From: Shinella sp. UYSO24
Lineage (GTDB): Bacteria; Pseudomonadota; Alphaproteobacteria; Rhizobiales; Rhizobiaceae
Length of the DNA: 64,000 bases
Direction: 5' to 3'
Assembly: GCA_902167985.1 (NCBI GenBank)
Contig: CABHNZ010000023.1
Location: 1-64,000, forward strand
Below, piece after piece: positions 1 through 8,159 of this stretch (position 1 is its first letter; the number at the start of each line of letters is the position of its first letter). Under the pieces are notes generated by a model. It ran no database searches. It was not told where the DNA came from and saw only the letters and a list, made by a program, of their open reading frames with translations. Both the position numbers and the translations under genes were made by a program.

Positions 1-130
1 GGGCACGGGGGCAGACTGGGGGCACACGGGGGACACAGGCTCACCGGGGCGGCGCCGCCTTGCCGCGTACCGAACCGGCCCGTACCGGACCGGCCCCGTC
101 CGGCCCGGACTGGACTGGACTGGATCGGAG
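1..130. repeat. GC-rich low-complexity repeats, non-coding
   Basis: The first 40 bases are runs of four to five G separated by CAC/GACAC. Positions 60-125 repeat short ACCGG/CCGGAC/TGGACTGG units. I see no credible gene in 1-312; the two overlapping open frames here encode only repetitive Arg/Pro/Gly peptide. The segment ends about 180 bases before the start of the outer membrane protein gene. Confidence 0.6.
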
Positions 131-312
131 CAAAGGCCAGTCTCGCCGCAAAGGCCGGGCTCGCCGCCGTCCCGTTCCGGCACGCTCTATCCACAGCCAT
201 GTGAGCAATATTTTGCCATTCTGCATCGAGAACCGTCGGCGAACATGGTTTTCCCGGCTGAAGCGCCCTACATTAGGTTAAAGCGATAGACCAGAGTTTC
301 TGGGGAGATGTC

Positions 313-1005
313 ATGATGGCATGCCTGCTTCAGTCTCGTACGCGTTCGATTTCACGTCATGTTTTCAAAGCCGCTGGCTTGGCCGGCGGGCTTTTCGCAT
401 TCGCCGTGGCTGCCGGCCAAGCCCGGGCGGCCGATGCGATAGCGGCACCGCCGCTGCCCCCGGCTGCCGCCGAAACGGTGCCGGTCTTCACCTGGAGCGG
501 CCCCTATCTTGGTGCCCATACCGGCTATGGCTGGGGTGACGGCGATGCCTCGGCTGCCGGTGCCAGCGCATCGGACAATTTCGACGGTTGGCGGATCGGC
601 GGCTTTGCCGGCTATAACTGGCAGTTTTCCAGCGGTTTCGTTGCCGGTATAGAAGGCGACGTCAATTACGACTGGAACAAGAACAGCTATCCGGGCGGCA
701 TCGATATCGACAGTGGCTTCAGCGGTTCGGTGCGGGCGCGCGCCGGCTTTGCCTTCGACCGCGCCCTTCTCTATGCCGCCGGCGGCTGGACCGCGACCAC
801 CGTCAGCATAGACGGTGCCGGGCTCGACGATGACGACATGCTGAATGGCTGGACGATCGGCGCCGGGCTGGATTACGCCTTTACCGACAACGTGTTCGGC
901 CGGGTCGAATACCGCTACAACGATTTCGGCCACGGCACGCTCGATGGCGCGCGGACCGATTTCAACCAGAGCGTCGTCAATTTCGGCCTCGGGGTGAAGT
1001 TCTAG
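313..1005 (+). CDS. Omp25/Omp31-like outer membrane beta-barrel protein
   Basis: A 230-residue porin-family protein of the small OmpA-type barrel fold seen in Omp25/RopB proteins of Rhizobiales. Residues 1-40 form an export signal with a hydrophobic core and an AxA-like cleavage site (GQARA|ADA). The mature part has the alternating aromatic and glycine pattern of such barrels (WSGPYLGAHTGYGWG, GGFAGYNWQ, VEGDVNYDW-like strands). It ends in a phenylalanine (NFGLGVKF), the usual outer-membrane insertion signal. The ATG at 313 follows a GGGGAG ribosome site; the ATG at 316 is an alternative. Likely role is a structural outer membrane protein. The frame is intact. Confidence 0.88.
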   Translation: MMACLLQSRTRSISRHVFKAAGLAGGLFAFAVAAGQARAADAIAAPPLPPAAAETVPVFTWSGPYLGAHTGYGWGDGDASAAGASASDNFDGWRIGGFAGYNWQFSSGFVAGIEGDVNYDWNKNSYPGGIDIDSGFSGSVRARAGFAFDRALLYAAGGWTATTVSIDGAGLDDDDMLNGWTIGAGLDYAFTDNVFGRVEYRYNDFGHGTLDGARTDFNQSVVNFGLGVKF

Positions 1006-1134
1006 GCGGGCAATGTCACATTCGGGAATGCGACATCTGACCATGGGATCGATTAAGGGCCTTAACCTTCTATAGGGCAGTTCAGGCATCATGAGCAGCG
1101 AGGATCGACCCCGCGTTTCGCGCCGGCCTCACCC

Positions 1135-3068
1135 ATGGCCTCCCCGATCGCCCGCAATGGCGGTGAATGGCCGCGCGAACCCGAAAGAGTGCCGATGCCA
1201 TCCACGCCTACCCGCTTCAGCCCCGCAACGCTCGTTTTCGTGCTCGGTCTGTGCGGCTTTCTGGCCCTGATCGGCTGGACGGAATATTCGAACTGGTCAG
1301 CCCAGATCAACCGCGTCGAGACCAGCCTCGAAGGCACTGCGGAAGCGATTGCCCAGCATACGGATGACGTGGTGGAAATGTCGCGCCTACCGCTCGCCAG
1401 CCTGATCTCGGAAATCAATGACGAACAGGGCAATCCCGAGCAGATGCCGCAAAGCATCAAGGCGCTGATCAAGCGACTGATGAAGGCCTCGCCGACGCTC
1501 GACACGCTCTCCTATATCGATGCTTCGGGAAAGCTTGTCGCGACCTCGGCCCGCAACATTCCGGCCGGTATCAACTTTGCCGATCGCGATTATTTTCACC
1601 TGCATCAGACGAGCAACATGCCGCTTCCGGTGGTCGGCAAGCCGGTGAAGAGCCGGCTGTCGCTCGACTGGGTCATCCCCGTCACGCAGCGCGTGGTGAT
1701 GGCTGACGGCAGTTTCGGCGGTGTCGTCGTATCGACCATCAGGGTCAATCATTTCATCAATTTCTTCAGCAATTTCAACGTCGGCAACGATGGTTCGCTG
1801 CTGATCGTGCGCGGCGACGGAGTGGTTCTGGCGCGCGCCCCGGTGGAAGAAGCATGCTCGGCGTCGATCTTTCGCAGCACGAATTGTTCACCCGCTACCT
1901 GAACAAAAGCACGACCGGCGCCTATCACTATGTCTCGCCGGTGGACAAGACGCGCCGCATCGGCGGCTATTACCAGAGCCCGCGCAGCGGCATCGTGGTG
2001 CTGGCCGCCGCATCGAAATCGGAAGTGCTGATGCGCTGGGCGCTGCAGGCGCGGGCGCGCTGGTCCTATGCGGTGATCCTGATGCTGGCCTGCCTTCTCG
2101 GAACGCTCTACCAGCGCCGGCAGATCCGGCTGCGACGGGCGGCGGAAGCGCTCGGGGCCGCGCGCGAGGCGGAATTCCGGCTTCTCGCGGAAGCCTCCAG
2201 CGACGTGATCTCGCGGTTCGACGAGGCCGGCATCCGCGAATATGTCTCGCCCTCCTCCGCCGTCATTCTCGCATCACGCCGGACAAGCTGATCGGCCGCA
2301 GCGTGTTTGCCGATATGGAAGAGGAGACCCAGACGATCATCCGCGAGGCGATCGACCGGCTGCGCGAAAGTGCGGCGGCAGAGAAATATGTGGTGAGGCA
2401 TGTGAAGCCGACGGGCGAAACCGTGTGGCTGGAAACCGCGCTGAGCAAGCTGCCGGCCGCCGATCCGCATTCGGGCACGCAGGTGGTGGCGATCACCCGC
2501 GACGTGACCGTGCACAAGCATATGGAAGACGAGCTCGGCACGCTTGCCAATACCGACGAGCTGACGAAGCTCGCCAACCGGCGCTATTTCAATCTGCGTT
2601 TCGAGGATGCGGTTTCGCGCGCGGTGCGCTCGTCGGCGCCGGTTTCGCTGCTGATGATCGATGCGGACCGGTTCAAGCTGTTCAACGATAGCTATGGCCA
2701 TGCCGCAGGCGACGACTGCCTGAAGAAGATTTCGGCAGTCTTGCGCGACTGCGTGCGCCAGCCGGAGGATCTTGCGGCGCGCTATGGCGGCGAGGAACTG
2801 GCCGTCATTCTGGCGCGGCGCGAGCGAGGCGGCAGGCATTGCCGAACGCATCCGCCGCGAGGTGGAAAGGCTCGGCCTGCCGCACACGGCAAACGAGCCG
2901 GCCGGTGTGGTGACAGTCAGTATCGGGGTCGCGACGCTGCTTCCCGATGGCACGGGCAGCACCTCCAGCCAGGCCTTGTTTGCGCAGGCGGACGGCGCGC
3001 TCTACCGGGCGAAATCGGCCGGGCGCAACCGTATCGTCAGTGCCGCAGACGAGGTGCCGGCGGAGTGA
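1135..3068 (+). pseudogene. Membrane diguanylate cyclase (dCache-PAS-GGDEF), three frameshifts
   Basis: Read across frames this is one gene of about 640 codons. It has a membrane segment near residues 25-45, a periplasmic dCache-like sensor (FADRDYFHLH motif), a second membrane segment near 2065-2110, a PAS domain, and a GGDEF domain with the signature RYGGEEL. It would make c-di-GMP from GTP in response to an external signal. The third residue of the usual GG(D/E)EF motif is conserved but the final Phe is Leu, which occurs in active enzymes. Frameshifts lie near 1850 (GAAGGCATG read as GAAGCATG), 2265 (CTCGGCATC read as CTCGCATC) and 2815. The ATG at 1195 is an alternative start. Confidence 0.82.
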
Positions 3069-3306
3069 GGCCGCTGCAATGGCCGGCCAACACGAAACGT
3101 GATAGCAAGCCTGACAGACGGCAAAGCGGTATACCGACCTTGTCTTGCGGTGCAAAATATGCTTTCAGCGGGCTTGGAATTCTACCGCGTTTTCTCTCGC
3201 GACGCGCCCCAAGCGCCACCGCTTCGATCGCCTTTCCGGCACCCGCCTCAAAGTGCAATTTCGGTTCCGCTTCTCGCCGCGCCATGACCGCCTACGGAGC
3301 CGAGCC

Positions 3307-4402
3307 TTGAGCGATACCCCCGATGAAGACCGATCCTCCGCACGGATGCTGTGTGCGGAATGGTCGAGGCCGATGCGCTGGGGTGTGCTGATCGTCGCTT
3401 CCGTCGTCATTACCGCGCTTCTGGAACAGGTTCACCTGCCGGCGGCGCTCTTGCTCGGGCCGATGGCGGCAGCGATTGCCATGGCGGCCTTCGGCGGCCA
3501 GATCCGCATTCCCAAGCCCGGCTTTACCGCAGCCCAGGCGCTGGTCGGCATGATGATCGCCACCAGCATGCCGCTTTCGATTTTCGGCGAACTGGCCGCG
3601 GACTGGCCGATCTTTACCGTCGGCGTGCTCTCCGTCGTGGTTGCCGCCGGCTTTCTCGGCTGGCTGATGTCGCGCACAAACTCTTTCCCGGCACGACGGC
3701 GATCTGGGGATCTTCCCCCGGCGCTGCGGCGGCGATGACGCTGATGTCGGAAAGCTACGGCGCCGACATGCGGCTCGTCGCCTTCATGCAATATGTGCGT
3801 GTCGTCTGTTGTGCGCTGGTGGCCACCGCCGTTGCACGGTTCATGGGGGTCGATACGTCCGGCGTCGTCGTCGAGACCGTATGGTTTCCGCCGGTCGACT
3901 GGCTTGCGGTGATCGGCACGGCTGCGGTTTCGCTGATTGCCGCCTTTATCGGCCAGAAGCTGCGCATTCCGGGCGGTCCGCTGCTGATGCCGCTGTTTGC
4001 CGGGCTTGCCATCAAGATGACCGGCGTGATGCCGCTCGTTCTGCCGCCATGGCTTCTGGCCTTGAGCTATGCCGGGATCGGTTGGGGGATCGGCATGCGG
4101 TTTACGCCGGATGTGCTTTCCCATGCCGCGCATGCGCTGCCGCGCGTCTGCTTTCCACCATGTCGCTGATCGGCATATGCGGCTGTTTTGCCGTGGTTCT
4201 GGTGCATGTGACGGATATCGATCCGCTTTCCGCCTATCTGGCGACCAGCCCCGGTGGGGCGGATTCGGTTGCCATCATCGCCGCCTCCACCAAGGTGGAC
4301 GTGCCTTTCGTGATGGCGATGCAGATTGCCCGCTTCCTCTTCGTGGTGATTACCGGGCCGGCGACGGCGCGGCTTCTGTCGCGCACATCGCCGAAGGATT
4401 GA
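3307..4402 (+). pseudogene. AbrB-family membrane permease, two frameshifts
   Basis: The gene encodes about 364 residues with many hydrophobic segments in two repeated halves, as in the AbrB duplication family of inner membrane proteins (sometimes annotated as putative ammonia monooxygenase). Each half carries the LxxPAALLLGPM / LRIPGGPLLMPLF type motif. The substrate is unknown. The start is probably the TTG at 3307, since the ATG at 3285 leads to a stop just before it. Frameshifts lie near 3690 (SRT-K-LFPGTTAIW) and 4145 (ALPRV-LLSTMSL); each is restored by adding one base. It is followed by a convergent GreA-type gene. Confidence 0.8.
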
Positions 4403-4412
4403 GGGATCGGAC

Positions 4413-4429
4413 GGCCGCGGTCTGCGGCC
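4413..4429. terminator. Hairpin between convergent genes
   Basis: GGCCGC (4413-4418) and GCGGCC (4424-4429) form a stem with a five-base loop. It lies between the stops of the AbrB gene (+) and the GreA-type gene (-). There is no strong T-run, so terminator function is only likely. Confidence 0.45.
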
Positions 4430-4435
4430 CTATCC

Positions 4436-4918
4436 TCATGAAATCGAAATGACTTCCAGCTCCTGACCATTGAGCGTGACGACATCGCCGACGCGCTTGC
4501 CGGAGAGAAGCCAGGCGACGGGCGAGACATAGGAAATCGAGCCGGCCTTCGGGTCCGCCTCGTCCTCGCCGACGATCCGGTAGGTCTGGACGCGGCCATC
4601 CTCGCGCTCGAAGGTCACGGTGGTGCCGAAGGCGACGATCGCGTTCGTCTCGGGCATCGGCATGAGGATGGCCGAGTGCAGCCGCTCGGAGAGATAGCGC
4701 AGGTCGCGCAAGGGGCCGGCCTGCTGGCGGCGTTTCTCGTTGACATCCTCGATGCCGTTGGCGGCCTCGAAGGCGATGCGCGCGCTGTCACGCTCGGCCT
4801 CAAGTGCGGCCAGACCTTCCTGTGTCACAAGGTTCGGATGCTCGGAAACCGGCCGATCCGGCAACAGCGTCTCGGCCGCCGTCTCAGCACTCTCTTCCTT
4901 GGTAAAGGCAACGCTCAC
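4436..4918 (-). CDS. GreA/GreB-family transcription elongation factor
   Basis: A 160-residue protein with the two-part architecture of Gre factors. An N-terminal coiled coil (residues about 30-85, LVTQEGLAALEAERDSAR) would enter the RNA polymerase secondary channel. The C-terminal FKBP-like domain (residues 95-160) shows FGTTVTFERED and KRVGDVVTLNGQELEV. It probably promotes transcript cleavage in stalled complexes. Many rhizobia carry such a shorter paralogue besides the housekeeping GreA, and the sequence fits that better than GreA itself. The start is GTG at 4918. The frame is intact. Confidence 0.82.
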   Translation of the reverse strand: MSVAFTKEESAETAAETLLPDRPVSEHPNLVTQEGLAALEAERDSARIAFEAANGIEDVNEKRRQQAGPLRDLRYLSERLHSAILMPMPETNAIVAFGTTVTFEREDGRVQTYRIVGEDEADPKAGSISYVSPVAWLLSGKRVGDVVTLNGQELEVISIS

Positions 4919-5064
4919 GCCACAGAACTCCGGTCACGGGTCAAACCGGGTAGATAGGGTGCGGAGGGCGGAGATGGCAAGGGGGATGGCAAAGGGGGGA
5001 TGGCAGGACGGGCAGTTGGGCATTTGCCGACCCGCCGGCGAAATCCGTGCCGGACTACCCGCGA

Positions 5065-5436
5065 TCAGCCTGTTTCCGCCCTATGTGAAGCACCAATCAC
5101 ATGTCGCAGAAACTTAAGAAGCAGATAGCCAAGCTCGAAAGCGAGATAGGCCGCAACATATATCCCGATCTCGGCCATCACCGGCAAAAACATAATGCCA
5201 TATCCGGGGTTGTTACCATCATCATCAGGCGGCAGCCCCAGATACCCGAGGAGGAAGAAGGAAGCGATAAGCCATAGGAAGGCAAGGAGATGCGGCATAC
5301 GCTTGCGACGCTTTATGTAAAGCGACACGATAATTGCCGCGCCGACAACGCAAAGGTTGGCCAAAAGAACGAGGATCATCGCATGGACGGGATCCATGAT
5401 GGAGAGATCCGAACTATCAGGCTGCATGCAATTCAT
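5065..5436 (-). CDS. Hypothetical small inner membrane protein
   Basis: A 123-residue protein with three or four hydrophobic segments (residues about 17-40, 48-66, 82-112), joined by a basic loop KRRKR and an acidic loop PPDDDGNN. I recognise no family. The ATG at 5436 or the internal ATG at residue 14 could be the start. It lies downstream of the parDE module but no operon link is evident. Confidence 0.55.
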   Translation of the reverse strand: MNCMQPDSSDLSIMDPVHAMILVLLANLCVVGAAIIVSLYIKRRKRMPHLLAFLWLIASFFLLGYLGLPPDDDGNNPGYGIMFLPVMAEIGIYVAAYLAFELGYLLLKFLRHVIGASHRAETG

Positions 5437-5499
5437 TCTCTTTCAGGCCCGGCAGACAGCCGGTGAAATACAAAAATCAAATATCGATCAGCGATACAA

Positions 5500-5814
5500 T
5501 CATTCGTCGCGCTCTGCCAGAAGATCATCCCTCACATCCCGCCCATGGGCAAAGACGCCGAGGATCAGAACGTCGGCTTCCCGAACACTGAATGCGACGC
5601 TGATGCTGCGACGATAGCCAATGATACGCAGGCCCGGCACCCGGCTCTGGCGCAGGGTGCCGCGTTCAGGATAGGGGGCGAGCCCTTCGATGAAGGTCAG
5701 CAGTCCGTCGATGAACCGTCCGGCAACAAGGCTTCCCACACGCTGCCCTATGTCACTGTAAAGCTTATCAAGCTCGGCCTCCGCATTCGGGTGATAAACA
5801 ATGCGGTGAACCAT
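5500..5814 (-). CDS. parE: ParE/RelE-superfamily toxin
   Basis: A 104-residue toxin of the ParE branch: HRIVYHPNAEAELDKLY at the N-terminus, GTLRQSRVPGLRIIGYRRSISVAF in the core and a short acidic tail. ParE proteins poison DNA gyrase; the alternative RelE-type mRNA cleavage cannot be excluded from sequence. The gene starts at the ATG at 5814, 13 bases after the antitoxin stop, the usual antitoxin-first order. The frame is intact. Confidence 0.85.
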   Translation of the reverse strand: MVHRIVYHPNAEAELDKLYSDIGQRVGSLVAGRFIDGLLTFIEGLAPYPERGTLRQSRVPGLRIIGYRRSISVAFSVREADVLILGVFAHGRDVRDDLLAERDE

Positions 5815-5827
5815 CTGTGACCAGTTC

Positions 5828-6091
5828 CTAGCGGCTCTCGCTGTCTTGGCGGCGCTTCGCCTCGAAGCGGGCACGGACGGTTTCCGCCGGCACTCCAAGC
5901 GTCGGATCCTCGATCAAGGCGTCGTATCGGGCCGGGATTTCGCTTGCCAGCCAGCGTTCGCGCGCCGTTTCATGATCTTCCAGCAGACGCAGACCGGCGC
6001 GTACGACTTCACTGGCATTGCTGTAGCGGCCGGTCTCCAGCTGCTTTTGGACAAATTCCTCAAAATGGCGTCCGAGTGCGACATTCGGCAT
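5828..6091 (-). CDS. parD: ParD-family ribbon-helix-helix antitoxin
   Basis: The protein has 87 residues when started at the ATG at 6091 (MPNVALGRHFEEFV). ParD features are visible: an N-terminal beta strand, a helix-turn-helix with GRYSNASEVVRAGLRLLEDHE, then an acidic toxin-binding tail. It should neutralise the adjacent toxin and repress the pair. Upstream in-frame codons to 6142 are less likely because they precede the conserved ParD N-terminus. Confidence 0.86.
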   Translation of the reverse strand: MPNVALGRHFEEFVQKQLETGRYSNASEVVRAGLRLLEDHETARERWLASEIPARYDALIEDPTLGVPAETVRARFEAKRRQDSESR

Positions 6092-6241
6092 GGGCAATCC
6101 TCTCATCGGACCAAGGATGGAGCCGATGGCGAATAATAGCAATAGATGGCATTTCTTGCCATTCGCGTTCAGCCCACCACCCTCACCTTCCGCCCTTCCC
6201 CGTCAAAGCTTTGTTCACCGGCGGGACTAAGCAGGGGCATC

Positions 6242-7420
6242 ATGCTTGCCAATGTCGTCGCCTCCTCCAGCATCGTCGTCATCTCGCTTCTGTTCGGCGT
6301 CGCGCTTCTGGCTGCCTGGCGGGAACTGGGGTTGAAGCGGCATGCGATGCTCTGGGCGCTGTCCTTCATGGCGGCGGCTGTCGGGCACGGGCTTCGCATT
6401 TCGGGCGGCATGTTTCCCTTTCTCGAAATCCCCTTCGCCTCCTATGCCTGCCATGCTTCGGTCGCCAGTTTCACGCTGCTGGCCTGGGGCTTTCGCCAGA
6501 GGGCCGAAAGGCCGGCGCGGTTCGTCTTCCTGTTCTGGGGGCTGACGACGATCTTCCTCGTGGCCGTCTACGAATTCGGCTGGAGCGAATGGCGGATGGC
6601 CTCGCGCATGGCAACCGCGATTGCCGATGCCGTCATGGTGGCCGTCATCGTGGTGACGCTGAAACCGCGCAACCGGGCGGCGGAGATCGTCCGCTGGCTG
6701 CTTGCCATCTATGGCATCTATGTCTTTGCTGTCGCGATCGTCGCGTGGCTGGCGCGGCCCGGCGGCGAGATTTCAGGGCCGCTCTTCATCGTCTTTTTGT
6801 CGATCGGCACGCCGACCGGCATGATCGGCACCGGCATCCTGACGATGCTGATCGTCGCTGCCGATCTGGCGCGTGATCTGAAGCAGCAGGCGATGCGCGA
6901 CCCGCTGACCGGGCTCTACAATCGCCGCGGGCTCGAAGAGCAGCTGCAGGGCTTTGCCGGCCGCTTCGTCGTGGTCGCCGCCGATCTCGATCATTTCAAG
7001 GCGATCAACGACCGGCTCGGCCATGCCGCGGGCGACGAGGTGATTGCGGGCTTTGCCCGGCATCTGCGGCAGAAACTCCGGCGCGAGGATATTGCTGCGC
7101 GTATCGGCGGCGAGGAATTCGTGCTCGTTCTTTCCGATACCGAGCCGGCTGCGGCCGAGGCGCTGGTGGAGGATATCCGCCGCGGTGTGCCAGCCGCCCT
7201 TGCCGGTGCGGAGATCGGTAGCGGGACCGATATGTGGCCGATTGCTGGGGCAAGCACTGGTGCCGGCAATGGGCCAAATACCTTTCCGAGCATCGAAACG
7301 GGCGGCGTCACCGCCAGTTTCGGGCTGACGGTGCGGCGCGATGGCGAGGCCTTTGCCGTGACGCTTGCGCGTGCCGATGCCGCTCTCTACCGCTCCAAGG
7401 ATGCCGGGCGAACCGGGTGA
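6242..7420 (+). CDS. Diguanylate cyclase with seven-helix-like membrane sensor
   Basis: A 392-residue enzyme. Residues 1-215 hold about seven hydrophobic helices and no recognisable extracellular domain. Residues 225-392 form a GGDEF domain with DPLTGLYNRRG, DLDHFKAINDRLGHAAGDE and the catalytic RIGGEEF. All residues needed for c-di-GMP synthesis are visible. No RxxD inhibitory site is seen just before GGEEF. An extra loop of about 28 residues (nt 7210-7305, rich in Gly, Thr and Ser) sits between the last helix and the VTASFG strand. The frame is intact. It lies next to, but divergent from, the parDE pair. Confidence 0.88.
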   Translation: MLANVVASSSIVVISLLFGVALLAAWRELGLKRHAMLWALSFMAAAVGHGLRISGGMFPFLEIPFASYACHASVASFTLLAWGFRQRAERPARFVFLFWGLTTIFLVAVYEFGWSEWRMASRMATAIADAVMVAVIVVTLKPRNRAAEIVRWLLAIYGIYVFAVAIVAWLARPGGEISGPLFIVFLSIGTPTGMIGTGILTMLIVAADLARDLKQQAMRDPLTGLYNRRGLEEQLQGFAGRFVVVAADLDHFKAINDRLGHAAGDEVIAGFARHLRQKLRREDIAARIGGEEFVLVLSDTEPAAAEALVEDIRRGVPAALAGAEIGSGTDMWPIAGASTGAGNGPNTFPSIETGGVTASFGLTVRRDGEAFAVTLARADAALYRSKDAGRTG

Positions 7421-7488
7421 GCCTCGAACTGTAACAAGCGGCAAGCAGTCCGGCCCGGCGGAAGGCCGGCGCCACCCGCTGCCGTGTT

Positions 7489-7706
7489 TCAGGCGCGCTC
7501 GGGCGAATAGCCGGCCTCGCGCATGGCATGCTCGGCCTTTGCCGCATCGCCCTCGACGCTGACCTTGTGGGCGGCAAGATCGACCACGACGGCGGCGCCG
7601 GGAGTGCTTCGGCAAGCGCGCCGCGCACGGTCTTCTCGCAATGGCCGCAGGTCATGTCGGGAACGGTGAATGTGGCAGTCGATGTTGCAGTCGGGGTTGC
7701 AGTCAT
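7489..7706 (-). pseudogene. copZ: Copper chaperone CopZ-type (HMA domain), one frameshift
   Basis: A small heavy-metal-associated domain protein with the copper site DMTCGHCEKTV near residue 20 and the C-terminal pattern KVSVEGDAAKAEHAMREAGY. It would carry Cu(I) to CopA or CueR. A break near 7600 (CTCCCGGGCGCC read as CTCCCGGCGCC) separates the metal site from the rest. Its ATG (7706-7704) lies in frame with the preceding cueR, see that entry. It is the last gene of a copA-cueR-copZ operon. Confidence 0.82.
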
Positions 7707-8159
7707 GGTCGTTTCCTTTTTGTCGTCTGTCTGATGGGGTGTTTCGCCGGCGAGGTCGTCGAGGATCGGGCAATCCGGCCGGTGGTCGCCACCGCAGCAA
7801 TGGGCGAGATGTTTCAGCGTCTTCACCATTGTCTGCATTTCGGCGATGCGGCGTTCCAGATCCTCCACATGGCGGGTGGCGATCTCCTTGACGGCTGCAC
7901 TTTCCCGGCCTCTGTCACGCCAGAGTTTCAACAGCGCCTCGGTCTCTTCCAGCGAGAAGCCCAGCGAGCGGGCGCGCTTGACGAAGCGCAGCACATGCAC
8001 CTCGTCATCGCCATAGACCCGGTAATTGTTGCCGGTGCGGGAGGCGGGCTTTACCAGCCCGATCTCCTCGTAATAGCGGATCATCTTGGCCGAAACGCCC
8101 GAGGCCTGAGAGGCCTCGCCGATGTTCATTGTCGTCTGGATCACCGGATTGCCCATCAT
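7703..8159 (-). CDS. cueR: CueR/HmrR-type Cu(I)-responsive MerR regulator
   Basis: The MerR-family DNA-binding domain (MNIGEASQASGVSAKMIRYY) is followed by a dimerisation helix and the copper loop CCGGDHRPDCPILDDL, whose two cysteines match the Cu(I) ligands of CueR/HmrR. It should activate the copA promoter seen at 10950-10980. The ATG at 8159 overlaps the copA stop (ATGA), which suggests translational coupling; the ATG at 8129 matches the usual N-terminus. Oddity: no stop separates it from copZ, so it reads on in frame. Removing one C from the CCCC run near 7738 would place its stop on the copZ ATG (ATGA at 7706-7703). I take that as the likely natural end. Confidence 0.85.

Noticed and set aside
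1..130. Repeat array that might be a CRISPR
   Set aside because: Units are short, of varying length and without unique spacers; no cas gene is nearby.
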